Source: Ailurus styani (lineage: Eukaryota > Chordata > Mammalia > Carnivora > Ailuridae). From it: a stretch of 64,000 bases of DNA. The stretch spans positions 310,001 through 374,000 of the forward strand of contig LNAC01000780.1 in the NCBI GenBank assembly GCA_002007465.1, in the 5' to 3' direction. Shown in pieces: positions 32,596 to 44,825 of the stretch. Made by a program: the position numbers and the translations under genes. Positions within the stretch are counted from its first letter, which is position 1. Every line of letters starts with the position of its first letter. A model generated the notes under the pieces. It did not search any database. It was given only the letters and a program-made list of their open reading frames with translations, and was not told where the DNA came from.

Positions 32596-33242
32596 TTTTT
32601 TTTCCAGAGGAGGATAGAATGGGGAGAAAGATCTAGAGCTCCATTTGGGATCTATTGACTTTGAGATGCCTACTAGACATCCCAGTGGAGACACTAAGTA
32701 ACAAGGCAGATATACAAGTCTGGAGTTCAGGAGAAAGGTCTGAGCTAGAGATATAATTTGGGGGGTCACCAGCATTTGGTATATTTAGAGGCATAATACT
32801 GGATAAGATCATCTAGGGATTTCGTGTTTACAGAAGAAGAAAAACAGATCTTTAAACTGAGCCCCCAGGGACAACATTTAAAGATTAGGAAAATGAGAAG
32901 TCATCAGCAAAGGAGACTGAGAATGAGCAGCTGGTGAAGTGGGAGGAAAACAGGAAAAGTAGAATCCTGAAGACCAAAAGAAGGAAATGTCTAAGAGGAG
33001 ATCTATCTATGTTGACTGACAGGGTAGAAATGGAGAAGTGCCATTGGATTGTGCAAATAACATTGGAGGTCATTGGTGATCGTGAGAAGAGTATTTAGAG
33101 GGGAGGGTGGGAGCCACACATTTAGAGTGGGTCCAAGAGGGAATTGAAGAGAAATTAACAGGAATAGACACCCCTTTCTGGAGATTCACTACATATAGGA
33201 AGGGAAAGAAATTGGGTGAGGATGTCAAAAAAGTTTGCTTGG

Positions 33243-33432
33243 GGGGCACCTGGGTGGCTCAGTCAGTTAAGGGGCTGCCTTCAGCTCAGGCTATTATCTC
33301 AAGGTCCTGGGATGGAGCCCCATGTCAGGCTCTCCGCTCAGTCAGCAGGGAGTCTGCTTCTCCCTCTCCCTCTGTGATCTTTCTCATTTTCTCTATCTCA
33401 AATAAATAAATAAATAAAATCTTAAAAAAAAA
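33243..33432 (+). mobile_element. CanSINE, older caniform subfamily
   Basis: GGGGCACCTGGGTGGCTCAG head, CAGTTAAGGGGCTGCC box, (AAAT)n and A tail. Flanking TTTGCTTG and AAGCTTGTTTG-like sequences are compatible with a degraded target duplication. Confidence 0.92.
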
Positions 33433-34320
33433 AAAAGCTTGTTTGTTTGTAAGTTGAGAGAAATAACAGCACGTTGCTCCATTTATGGGAATAACCCAGA
33501 AGACGGGAAAACTGATGATGCAGGGGAGAGATGGGGAACTTACTGAAGGAACGTAAGTGAGAGAGGGTGGGATCTGGGCATGGGAAGAAAGCTTGGCAGT
33601 TGCTGGGAACATAGACAGTTCATCCAGAGTGACATCTACATAGAGCCCAATGCAAGTAAGCTGTCAGCTGTGATAGCAGGAGTCTGGAAGCCCTTTCAAA
33701 GGTAATCACTTTTCTAAACATCACAGCTAAGTGGGGATGGGAAGAAAATTCAAGAGATTTCAGAAAAAGAAAGTAAGAAATATCCATCTAAGATAGCAGA
33801 AAAGACATAAGTGTGGAAAACAGGATGTGATCACCCGGCAGCTTTAGAGCTCACTTGAGGTTATTGACCATCGACGTAGAGAGAGCAGCCAGCAGCCTTG
33901 TATGTTTTACTATCACCATTTTCCATCGTGGATCCAGGCCTGGGAGGAGGGTCATCCATGGTTGAATCAATCAGAACGACAAACTGAAAGGGGTGAAGAG
34001 AGTTGAGCCTGTGTGCAAGGAAATGTCAAAAATGATTGACCATAAAATTGAAGCTTTGGTCACAAGGCACAGAAGACCCCAAAGGGCTGATAGAATATGG
34101 ACAGATGGTAACATCTGGGGAATAAGGCCCACGTGGAGACTAAAGTTATGGAAGGTAGGTACTAAACAGGATGAGGAGGAAGGTGGGAGGTGTGAAGAGT
34201 TATAGAGTACTTAAAATTGACAGTTTGCAAGAGTTACAGTTTTGAAACAAGATCAAGGTTTACCGTGAAGGAGAGCGCTAAAGTAAGGCAAAGGACAAGA
34301 TTGCTAAAGGTGAGATTAAG

Positions 34321-34530
34321 GGCGCCTGGGTGGCTCAGTGGGTTAAAGCCTCTGCTTTCGACTCAGGTCATGATCTCAGCGTCCTGAGATCGAGGCCCGC
34401 ATCGGGCTCTCTGCTCAGCAGGGAGCCTGCTTCCTCCTCTCCCTGTCTCTCTGCCTTGCCTCTCTGCCTACTTGTAATCTCTCTCTCTGTGTCAAATAAA
34501 TAAATAAAATCTTTAAAAAAAAAAATAAAT
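34321..34530 (+). mobile_element. Young CanSINE, mustelid-type
   Basis: GGCGCCTGGGTGGCTCAG head with GGTTAAAGCCTCTGC. Perfect 15 bp target duplication AAAGGTGAGATTAAG at 34,306-34,320 and 34,531-34,545. Confidence 0.96.
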
Positions 34531-35043
34531 AAAGGTGAGATTAAGAAACCACTAAGCCAGGGAAATGGAAGGATTGTCCAGGTGTATATGTAAATCACTA
34601 AGAATTACAATAGCAAACCGATAGTGAGAATGACAGTGAAAGAGAAGCCAAGGTGTTCACTGAAGGTGATTGGTCAGCAGCAGAAGGCTGCAGTGAGGAT
34701 GCGTAGTGATGGGCTAACCTCACAGTCTAATAACTCAAGATGCAAAGCTCAGGGTTTTCATGAAGGAATCAGGGAGAAAGGAAGGGTGCAATGAGCCCGC
34801 CTCTAAGGATGTGATGACGGGGAGGGAAAACAAACCCCCTTGAGATGGCTGCAAGGGAAGCCGGGTCCTGAGGTGGAGGCGAGGCTACGGTTGTAACAGA
34901 AACACTTTTGTCACTGTTAGGAATGCACTAAAGAGGGACACAGAGTGCAAGTAGAATGATAACTGAGAGGTTATTGCCAAAACGTAGGCAAAAGATGATG
35001 GGGGCTTATCCCAGGAAGATAGTGTTAAAGATGGTGAGAAATT

Positions 35044-35233
35044 GCAGCACCTGAGCGGCTCAGTCGGGGTTCATCGTCCGACTCTTCATTTCAGCTCAGG
35101 TCATGATCGCAGGGTCATGGGATGGCGCACCGCACTGGGCTCTGTGCTCAGCAGGGAGTCGGCTTGTCCCTGTCCCTTTGCGCCTTCCCCGGCTCTCTCT
35201 CTCAAGTAAATAAATAAAATCTAAAAAAAAAAA
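35044..35233 (+). mobile_element. Old CanSINE, diverged
   Basis: CAGCACCTGAGCGGCTCAG head, then a CCGACTCTTCATTTCAGC form of the older carnivoran subfamily, with an (AAAT)n and A tail. AAAGATGGTGAGAAATT upstream and AAAGATGGTAAAAAATT downstream are its target duplication. Confidence 0.92.
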
Positions 35234-35680
35234 AAGATGGTAAAAAATTTTCCAATTGTGAAGACTAAAAAAGATTATATTTCACTACATCATTAGTTTT
35301 AAGATTCTATGTACCCACTATGCTATGTACCAGTAAGACAGGAAACAATGCTACCAATTGAACAGCAACAATGTTTTTACAATTTCAGTTGTAAGATGGA
35401 GTCAAATTTCACAGATGTTAAAATATTACAACGTGCATCTGAGAGTTGATGTAATATACTATGTTGGTTGAATATACGACTCTACAGAGAAAGGAACTCT
35501 TTTCCCAAAAAATGGAGAATTAAGCAAACAGAGTGGCCAGCATCTCAGAGGACTTGCTAGAGAAATCCTCCAACAGCTGCTGCAGAAAAACAAGACACTG
35601 CTCTGTTAGCTGACCTTCACTTGACACATTTTGTCATCTATTTATTAATTGACGCCTGTCAACTAACTCCATGGTGCTTG
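35234..35680. other. Unique sequence
   Basis: No feature recognised. Confidence 0.4.
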
Positions 35681-35855
35681 GTATGTCTGTCTAATTAATA
35701 GCCACAGATCAGATCAGTTTACTTATCGTTCACATCTCCATACACTCCTTGTTATTTCCAGCTAATGGTTTATGTCTGATCATCTTGGGAAAATGGCTCA
35801 GAATGGTCTGTGCTGCACATTTATTCTTGTCACTGTATCCATGTGACATCATGGC
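35681..35855 (+). repeat. Diverged direct duplication, copy A
   Basis: Shares an ordered series of blocks with 36,355-36,525: CACAGATCA, TTCTCCAT-like, CTTGTTATTTCCA, TTATGTCTGATC, GTCACTG. The offset is about 670 bases. It is not a repeat family I can name. Confidence 0.75.
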
Positions 35856-35954
35856 CACGGGAAGTAAAAGTGCAAAACAGCAGTCTGCTGAGTTAGAAGT
35901 CTTATGTTTGTAAGCCCCTCTTCCCCCACATTACATCAAACTGGCATATCTTCC

Positions 35955-36120
35955 TCAGAGGTGCATAATCCTGAATGCACATTAGAAACACTTCAGGGTG
36001 TTTTTTAAAAGTACTTATTCCTGGACCCCATCCCAGACTAACTAAAACAGAATCACTGGAGGTGAGCTCCAGGCTTCCGTGTTTTTGAAAACTCTCCAGG
36101 TTATTCAAATATCCAACTAC
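35955..36120 (-). mobile_element. MER5-like hAT-Charlie fragment
   Basis: Pattern of a short non-autonomous hAT element: GAATGCACATTAGAAACAC, then TATTCCTGGACCCCATCCCAGAC, AACAGAATCACTGGAGG, CTCTCCAGGTTATTC. Ends are eroded. Lies between the two direct duplicates. Strand is tentative. Confidence 0.6.
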
Positions 36121-36354
36121 CATTATGGGCCGTGGGTACTTTGTAGTTTCCTCATTAATAAGTAATACACTTTGATGAGCTCAGATCAATTTGTGTAAGA
36201 AATATTGCTTTAACACTATAAGCCCTGCAATGTAATATAGCAGGATCAGGAATAAATATGGAATGATGTGGAATGACTCACAAGGTGTCACTAATGAAAA
36301 ATAAAACTGTACAGAGTATTACCTTATTTAAGATACGTTTTATCTATGTATTTT

Positions 36355-36525
36355 TGTGTGTCTACATGTCTAATACCCACAGATCAATTCACCTGTCATT
36401 TTCTTCTCCATGTATTTCTTGTTATTTCCAATTAATGGCTTATGTCTGATCTCTATGGGAAGGTGATTCTGAATCTTTGTTGATACAAATTTAACCCTGT
36501 CACTGATGAGTATGACATAGACACA
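36355..36525 (+). repeat. Diverged direct duplication, copy B
   Basis: Partner of 35,681-35,855. The best-kept part is CTTGTTATTTCCAATTAATGG, then CTTATGTCTGATC and CCTGTCACTGATG. By eye about two-thirds of positions agree. Confidence 0.75.
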
Positions 36526-36660
36526 TTTGTCCATATACACACATGTACATATGCTACCTCTACAAACATACAGTAACACATGCATAGACAAATAATGATA
36601 AAATATAGAGATAATATTTACAACTGTAAATGCTGAAGATTACAGGAGATTTTATTTTAT

Positions 36661-36874
36661 TTTTAAAGATTTGTTTATTTATTTAAGAGAGAGAGACAGT
36701 GCGAGCACAAGGGGATGAGAGCAGGAGAAAGGAGAGGGAGAGAGAAAGAACCTCAAGCAGATTCCCCACTGACCTCAGAGCCCAACCCAGGGCTTGATCT
36801 CATGACCCTGAGATCCTGACCTGCGCTGAAATCAAGAGTCAGATGCTTAACCCACCGAGCTACCCAGGTGCCCC
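36661..36874 (-). mobile_element. Old CanSINE, inverted
   Basis: Head CTACCCAGGTGCCCC ends at 36,874. It includes AATCAAGAGTCAGATGC and a long GAGAGAG tract. Older carnivoran subfamily; target duplication not clear. Confidence 0.92.
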
Positions 36875-36929
36875 AACATGAAATTTTAATTTCCTTTTTC
36901 CTTTTAAAGTCATTTTTTACAATGTAAAT

Positions 36930-37520
36930 GTTTTTACTTTATAATAGAAATTCACTCAGAAACAAAAGCAGTATCTATTCACTGAAGAAAATTTGGAGAA
37001 TTCAGGAAAGCATAAGTAAGAACACTAAAATGGTTCTGATTCCACCAATCAGAAATAACCACCTTGGACATTTTGGTTCATTATTTCCAAATTTTTTTCT
37101 TTATATGAGAATATATGTATATATGCATGTATATACAAAATTATACCTACATTGGAAAATTTTTCCAAGGTTTTAGCCCTTTCTTCTCTTAATATGTTTT
37201 ATTTACCATGGCATTAAAAATTCTCAAAACATACATTATAAATGAATTACATAGTATTATATAGTGTGTATGTATCATAATATTTGACCAAACTGTTATT
37301 GGTTAGCTTTTAGGTTGTTCCCCATACACTGCCTAAATATAACACTTTTGAGAAAATCTCTGAGCCTAGTTTTGGGGTGCATTTGTATGAATTGCTAGAA
37401 TTGACCTTTCTGGGTCAAACATGCATGGTTTTAAGGAGTTTATTGCCTGCTTTTTTGATATGTTTTAGAGCTTTCATATCAACCTTTCATATCAAATCAA
37501 AATTTTCATTGTATTCCTAA
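36930..37520 (-). mobile_element. Ancient L1-related relic, inverted
   Basis: Blocks AGAAATAACCACCTTGGAC, TTAGGTTGTTCCCCATA and TTTCTGGGTCAAACATGC correspond to the reverse of old L1M-type 3' sequence. Highly diverged, so boundaries are approximate. A smaller possible piece continues at 37,570-37,740. Confidence 0.5.
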
Positions 37521-37740
37521 TATTGAATGCTATATTTCTATATATGTATGTAACTTGTATTTATTTTAAGTAAGTAAAACAAATACTGAGGAATTTTGGA
37601 TAATAAAGCACAAGGCAAAAACCAAAGGTCACCTATAATCTATTCATTGTTTTTCAATGGTAATCCAGGTGTCAGTCTTCTGGATCTTTCTCTATGTTGA
37701 AACAAAAGTATTTTACTGATATTAAATTTCCTGAGGATGA

Positions 37741-39281
37741 TATTTGTATTATGGTGATCAAGGCAAATACCCTTAGTCTTAGGAGAGATGTACTGAAGAA
37801 TTTAGCAGTGAAGTGTCATTATTAACTCTCTAATCATTTACAAATAAATACACACACACACACACACATATTTATAGAAAGAGAGGGAAATCAAGCAAAA
37901 GTGACAAAATGTTGACAACTGATAAATCCAAGTGAAACAGATGTTCATTGTATAATTCTTGCAACTTTGGAGGGTTGATATTTTTCCATGAAAAGTTAGG
38001 GATAACATCAGTCTCCTTCTCTAGGCAGCCCTCCATTTCCCTACCTTCCTTCCACCCCCTCCTATTTAGAAATGACTATCTGAAGTTCCTCTCCCTTCTC
38101 TCCATGAGCAATGCTGGGACCTCAAAGGCCAAGAAGCTCCCATTTCTTTTTCTATTAGTACATTACTAGGGTTGGTGGCAGGGCTTATGTTAACACTAAA
38201 CCCTTTCAGTAGACCATACGGTGAGGTGGCTGAATCCATCACTTGGTAGATCTCTGAACTTAGAATATTGGTAAATAGTCCCTGGATTTAGGCATTAGCT
38301 ACAAATCCTGGGCAATGGAGCAATCTAATGGACATGCTTTTTTATCTTTGGTGGCTTCCAAATGCCCTTAATATGAAAGACTGAAATCCTTAGTGTTACC
38401 TCCCCCAGTCTCCTGATTCCACCAGCCACTTCTTAGGGAAGCATCATGTGTTACATGAGCTCCCATCTCTCGGTGTTCTTCGTATGCAAAACTTCATGTG
38501 TAAAACTTCCAACCTTTCTTCGATTAATTAAACTTAATAGTCCTTCAGATTTCATCTCAAGCATCCTTCTCTGAAGGAAGCTCTTTATGGACCACACAAC
38601 AAGATTAATCTCCCCCATTATATACTTCTTGGAGCATCCAGGTGGAAATAAGCCAAAGTGTGATGATCAGAGTTGGCATTGAGCACGGTTCCTTCCAGAA
38701 ACTGAAAAATCACCACGTATTGCTAAAACAAAGTAACTGAGAAGTTGAAGGGTGCTAGATGAAGCTGGGTGGTGAGTTTTAAGTAGCACTACAATACAGT
38801 CAGCTGTCTTTTTCAACACTGTAGCTTCAGGGAGGTGAGGAACAGAAGGAAGAGAAGAACATATGCAAGAAGATTAATGCAAAAGGAAAAATGTTTTGGA
38901 CTAAGCCTGTAGTGGTGAAGGTGAAGAAAAATGAACAATTTCAAAGGATATTTTGTGACTTCTAACTAAAAACAGCAGGCCTGATGCATCTCACCCACCT
39001 AACAAGCCCACCAGCACCATTTAAGAAAGAAACTTGTCATGCAATTGGTGGTATCTGAAAGAGCCTTAAAGATGTAAGGAGAGGCTCTCAACAGAACAGA
39101 GAGTTTATTGACATTCTGAGAGACAGAAAACGAGTAAGGCGTGTTTTATCTCTACCTCACTGCCATGTCTTCCCAAATTGACAAGCAAAAGCAAAATTGT
39201 ACTTGATTTCAAGAAATATTGAAGTGTCTTGGCATGACTTCAGTGGATTATAAACAGCTAAATTCTCAGAGTAACATTCAG
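37741..39281. other. Mostly unique sequence
   Basis: Contains an (AC)n at 37,850-37,867. A stretch at 38,520-38,640 is faintly L2-like. Nothing else assigned. Confidence 0.4.
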
Positions 39282-39304
39282 CCCCCCCCCCCCCCCCCCC
39301 CCCC
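39282..39304 (+). repeat. Homopolymer C run (23 bases)
   Basis: Pure C tract; length is probably imprecise in the assembly. G-rich on the minus strand. Confidence 0.95.
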
Positions 39305-39339
39305 GCCAACAGCCATTTTCTGAGGAGGATGAGGTCCCA

Positions 39340-39705
39340 GGACCTTTGCATATACTATTCTTTTTGTCTGGAATGCTTAATGACCACCCCCAACTCTGTG
39401 ATTACCTAATTCAAATTCATCAATCCTGCCTCAGCTATATCACTTTTTCAGAGTCCTCCTGTATATCCCTCTCCTGAATCAAGTTACTCGTTAGAAACCC
39501 TATTCACAAGTTTCATTTTTCCTTCAGAGACCCTGCACAATTTAAAATTATGTATTTGCTTGTGTATTTGTTCGATGTCTAACCTATTCAGATTACAGAT
39601 TGCAAGAGAATAAGGAACATGTCTATTTTATTTACTGCTATATCCCTCATGTCATGGAAACCTGGAATGTTCAGTATTTGTTGAATAAGTGAATGAATGT
39701 GAGGT
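39340..39705 (+). mobile_element. L2 3' end
   Basis: Order fits L2: TTTGTCTGGAATGCTTAATG, AGAGTCCTCCTGTATATCCC, TTGCTTGTGTATTTGTTCG, GGAACATGTCTATTTTATTTACTGC, ending in TTGTTGAATAAGTGAATGAATG. Ancient LINE, non-coding remnant. Confidence 0.8.
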
Positions 39706-42249
39706 AAAAAACAAAAACTATTAGCCCAGGGTGCCATTTGCAGGAGCTGTACTTTGCACAACAAAAAGCTTTAAATGCCTTCCAGGTAGAGTTCCTTTGG
39801 AGGGAGGAACTAATGAGTCTCCTCACAGGATGCAGTCAGCAGGATCCAGACCTTCTTCTGACTACGGAGAGGTTACTATTTCCTGCATTGAAAAGTCAAA
39901 TAGGCAATGAAAACTGAGGAATTCACAGTGTAGCTAGGCCTTAAGCCAAGAATAAAATGACCCAATAGATTTTGGGAGGCTGGAGAGCTACATGCGTGAG
40001 TGAACAATATTGTATGTTTCTGTCCTGAAGGTCCTCTGCAGTACTCTGGAGAACTTGAGCAAGAAGGTCTGCAAAGCAGATGGCAGTGAGATCTGTGACT
40101 TACAGTCCTGCCGTTTCACCATATAACTACAGCTAATATCTGAGATAATTTGGCAAAGAGATTTAGGTAACCATGATGCACTCATTTCCAAGGCCAGTAT
40201 ATTTAAATAGCAAGAACGGTATTGTATCTGGTCATCCACACCCATGCAAAGTTGAGAGAGTCACCAATAAGTTCAGCGAATGGACTTGGGGGAGAAAAGT
40301 GAGACTCTTTATTGGTGCCATGCACTGGTAGAGGGAAACATTTTTGCTAACTGAACTTTTCATTCATGATTTCTCATCCATAGATGACATCATGAGGACT
40401 ACAAGGCCATGAATTTGCTATAGATTATCTGATATTAATATTCAGTTCCTCATGACAGCTGTGGGAAAATCCCAAACAAGATAAAATTGGGATTCCAGAA
40501 ACAAAGGGCAAAGAATAGGAATGGAAAGGCATTCAAAGGGAGAGAGAAGTAGAAAGAAACAAACAGCAATGGGATAAGATGGATTACTCAAGAAAATTCT
40601 AGGGAACAATCATGAAATCATTCTGAATTTCTAGACTGTGGCAATATATAAATTCTTAAAGAGAAGGCATGTGATTAGACTTAGGATTTTTCTTCCTCAA
40701 TATGGGTATTTTCATTTCTCGATTATATCAGTGGGAGACTTCTTGTAATTGAGTTTTAAGTTCACAGACAGTAGATTTTAGAAAACTGTCACAAAGTGAC
40801 CAACACTGACACAACTGAAAATCTCTAGTCTTTCTCTCTACTCCCATTTTTTCTGCCTTCATTCTTTCTCTCATGACACTAGATCTCCACCAATGTTGGA
40901 AACAAAATGTAAATCTGGGTCTCAAGATACCCTGAGCTCTGGAAGCATTACTTGTCCTTGGTTAACATGACTTATAAACTGTGTGCCCTATAATATCAGG
41001 TTTTGTTTGAGGATTTGTCATTTGTTTATAATTTTATGATTTTATGGTCACTGATACATTTTAAGCACTAAATACCATACGTTTTAACTGTTGGCACTGT
41101 ATTTGTTTATTCCCATATCTCTTCAGAAGTGTAGAAGGAAGAGACTATGGAGATTTAGGATTTAAATAATCCAGATTTGGAGGTGCTAAAGCAACATGAA
41201 GTGAAAAGTGTCCCAGAATACACGTTCCTGAAGAGACCTATCTACCTACCGAATCCCCATTGAATTCTGTCTGAGACTGAAGTGAGAAAGAAGTCAAGAA
41301 TGAAATATTTTGGTACGCCTCAGGGGACTCTATTGGTTTCTTTAAGGAACCCCATGGGAAACAGTTTGTACTGTTTAATTTTCTATGGTACAATCATATG
41401 TTGAGCATTTTATGTCTCTAGCAAGGTGATCACTGTGTTATACTGTCCCTGGGACATTATATAAGTCAGCAGGCTGAACTGTTTTGGATGACATAGCTGA
41501 GAGTTCTTTAAAATTGGGAAATAGAATAAGGCATGGTTTCTTGGTTTAGTATACAAAGTGGCATTGAAATAAAATTAATTTAAGCATTTTGGGTCATATT
41601 TCAGAAGCACTTGATAGCAACCTCCAAGTAAAGACCTTGAAAGCCTATCTCCCCCACAGCATTGGTCTCAAATGAATATAGAAAAAACAGCAAGTTTCAC
41701 AAAGTACTGTAATGAAAGCCCACACTGGAAACTTCTGACACTCTTCCAGTCCCTTTCTTTAAGAGGAATTACATCACCACTGTTTACATGAGCTTTCATT
41801 GTTGAATCTACGTGCTCAACAAGGGTTGAATGTCTACAGAATGTAGCTACACAATCTAACACCCACCATAAATTCTGACTCTTTCTCCACCTGCAATGCT
41901 TAATCTGTTCCACCCAGGGAAGAGCTATAATATGAGCCAAGGAAAACTGCATCCCTTTTACTTCTGCTCTTAATATTTCATGGAGGTTTTTGGGTCTCAT
42001 TGTGTTAGAAAGGAGGAGCCTCATTAGAAGAGAGCTATGGCAGGATAGATGGAGAGGTCAAATTCATCAGGGTAGGAAGCTGCAGAGGAATACAGCACCT
42101 CACCTCTTAAGGCTGAACTTATCACATGTGAATGTGTATGTATGTATATTCTCCCTGGAAATCCTATGACATGATATAATGTCTTTAATTAAGCAACATA
42201 TTTTCTTTCTAGTGGAAGGTGATGGTTGCAAGAGAGGGATTAATGTTTC
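39706..42249. other. Unique region with one unrecognised minus-strand ORF
   Basis: About 2.5 kb without a repeat I can name. A 118-codon frame on the minus strand (41,668-42,024) has no recognisable domain. A 9 bp inverted repeat CACCAATAA / TTATTGGTG lies at 40,262-40,270 and 40,309-40,317. No gene is supported. Confidence 0.4.
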
Positions 42250-42983
42250 TGTATCCACTAAGGTTGGACTGGAGAAGCAGAACCACTCTAAGTGATAGCA
42301 AATAAGGGATTTAGTATAGGAATCCTATGTTATACAACTATGGTGAGGCTGAGGGTGTAGAGATCCAGGAGGGGATGGTTATAAATCATGGAGAAGTCAA
42401 TAACCAAGGACCATGAAGAGAAGTTTGTGGAGAAGTCTACAGAAGGCTGTTGCCCCTGGATCTTCTGGTAAGCACAATGTCACGATAGGTCAGCAGGGCC
42501 AGAAGTTAGGAAGAAAAGGTAGAAGTGAAACAGCAAATAAAAAGGACAATGAAACTCATAAGGACAGTCTGGAACCTGTGAGGATAGACTGAAACTTGCA
42601 TCTGTCTTTCTCTGCGTCCACCCTCAATTGTGTGAGGAACCCACAGGAAGGAACCCTCTTGGCCATACGGTTGGGCGGAAGTCTACGGCAGAACTCAGAG
42701 AAGCTGAAGGAAAAGTCTGGTTCGACCTGGAGGAGCTGCAAGCCAGGCCATTGCCCAAGGCTAACAGTGGGAGCCAGCCAGCAAATGACTTCGGCAAGCT
42801 GCAGTGGTACCAGGTGCCCTACCTACTGAGCATAAGGATTACTTCCCTTCCCATTTGGAAATCTCACACAAATTGCTATTGTGGCAGGCCATCCTAACCT
42901 GGGACCATAGAGAGAAGGAAATTCTGGGAAATGTAGTTATATCTTTGCTAATTGATACTGCCCAAACCTCCACAATTTCCCAG
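42250..42983 (-). mobile_element. Ancient LTR-like element, inverted
   Basis: Left end GTATCCACTAAGGTTGGACTGGAGAAGCAGAACC resembles the reverse of an LTR ending '...tctggagaaccctgactaata'. Inside are AGACTGAAACTTGCATC, GGAGCTGCAAGCC, GTGGGAGCCAGCCAGC and CACAAATTGCTATTGTGGCAGG. Frames at 42,556-42,986 fall wholly within it. Family name uncertain. Confidence 0.5.
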
Positions 42984-44344
42984 TAATGCTGGACAATTAT
43001 ACCTCTTCAATCCTAATCTCAACCCTATCATTACATGCTTTGTTCAAAACATAAATTGGCTTTATTAACTACCTGTTACCTGTACTGAATACATTCCAAT
43101 TCTTTTTAAATTTTATTTAATGCAGTACTTTCCATCAGCATGCCTGTCACTCCCGTCTTTTTTGACAGTCAGGTTATGAGGTACCCCAGTCTTGATGACT
43201 TTCCCCTGTCCATTGCGGATGTCTCTGTAATGCTCATTGCTCTTCCTTGGGTCTTGGCTGAGCATATTCATATTTCAGTTCAACTCTTCTTCTAAACTCT
43301 GACTATAGGCACATTTCTGGGCATGATTATTGCTCTTTTTCCATTATCACTTCATAATGTTTTAATTTTCAAAAATTGGATATAGTTTCATACCATCCAT
43401 ATACAGCAAACTCATCAACTTATCTCTTTGGAAGAGCTGAACTTGCATGTTAACTACATTCTGGTAGATATCCATCTTGTCTAATTAAGAAATTATTAAG
43501 AATGAATAATAGCCTATTGAATATAGAAAAATGTTCCCCTTAAGAAAAAGCTATTTGGATAGTATGACTTGGAGGGGGAAGGGTTAGAATTGGGACATCT
43601 TAGTATTACATTTACAACCTCTTGGTTTTTCAAACGTAAAATTATGAAGATTTTCTGGTATACTTGTTTTATTCCAGAAGAGTATATTTCAATAGGCAAA
43701 AAGTAACTTAGTAACAAGGGAATCATTCACATTCACCAGATCAACCTATTTTGAACATTCTTTTATGTTTATCCATTACTACAGTGCATAAGAAATTATA
43801 GATATTCCAAATTACATTTCTAAAATTACACAGAGCACTTGCACTACATTTGTCTTCTTCCAGTATTCTTTAGTATGACTCAAAATCACAGGCTTCTAGT
43901 TAACAGTTCTCTAGTTAATGTCAATGAAGATTTCTTTGGAAGTGGTGTCTTAGAGCCCACAGATGTTTTTTACCTAGCCTTCGACCTCCAGGATTAAATT
44001 TCAGAAACTAACCTTTCTTTGTAGAATCAGTAATGTGGTATCTGGCGCTTAAGATAACAAGTAGATCAATTATTTCCTAAACAGTAAACAGGAAGTAATA
44101 TTTTGAGAAAAAGAAAGCTCAGTGCAATTAAATTGCAAACATTATATACGCTCCCAGACCACATACTAGGCCTTTCTTCCATCTTCCTCAACTAGTCACA
44201 ATCTCACATGCTGTTCAAAGTAAATAAATATTCATCGATGATTGATGACACTGAACACACTCTATGCAGAGTCTAATACCCTCAGATATTTACCAAGCAG
44301 CCAACATCAGTGAAATTTTCATCTCATTGCTCAACTGGGTTCTC
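42984..44344. other. Unique sequence, nothing assigned
   Basis: AT-rich, no named repeat, no supported gene. Confidence 0.4.
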
Positions 44345-44760
44345 TGCCTCTGGGCTCTCCCTGCTGCAATCTACCCTGTGTTCTAACACTAAATTAATCT
44401 TTCCAAAGCCCCACTTTTATCATTTCACTCCCTCATTAAAAAATATGCAGTGTATGCTCTTTGCCAACTGGACTACATCCGAACTCCCTGACATCATTGA
44501 TAAAATCTTTCATTTTCTGGCCCCATCTCCTGACAGCCATCTCCTTGTCAACCTCTCCTACTCATTTAACTCTACACACTAGCCAGTCAAGTCTTCAAAT
44601 GTGCCAAGTGGTAAAGCATGCTCTGTCCTTTTTCTAGATACTCATTGCTTTATATAGTCCCCCACCCAACTCCATCCATGGTTCCCTTTGCCTAGATAAT
44701 TTCTCTTACCTACAAACTTCAAAACTGTAATAGTCCTTATTCCTTGGGAAAACATCCCTG
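44345..44760 (+). mobile_element. L2 fragment
   Basis: TAAATTAATCTTTCCAAAGC, TCATTTCACTCCCTCATTAAAA, CATCCGAACTCCCTGACATC and TCTGGCCCCATCTCCTGAC follow the L2 3' order. The 90-codon frame at 44,310-44,582 comes from it. Confidence 0.7.
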
Positions 44761-44825
44761 TACATACTAGATTAGTTGGGGTTTCTCTGCTTTGTGCTTC
44801 CGAGAACCTTGCATCCCACTATCTG

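Larger units (their letters stand above)
32600..35040 (+). repeat. Long copy of the unnamed dispersed repeat, interrupted by SINEs
   Basis: GACTTTGAGATGCCTACTAG, ACATCCCAGTGGAGAC, GTCTGGAGTTCAGGAG, CATCAGCAAAGGAGACTGAG and GGAGGTCATTGGTGATCGTG follow the order of an old mammalian non-coding repeat. Pieces lie at 32,600-33,240, 33,440-34,305 and perhaps 34,546-35,040. The last two-thirds are less certain. CanSINEs at 33,243 and 34,321 interrupt it. The 70-codon frame at 33,993-34,205 is within it. Confidence 0.45.

Noticed and set aside
42596..42986. Cluster of overlapping frames on both strands
   Set aside because: Falls within an ancient LTR-like element; overlap on both strands reflects composition.
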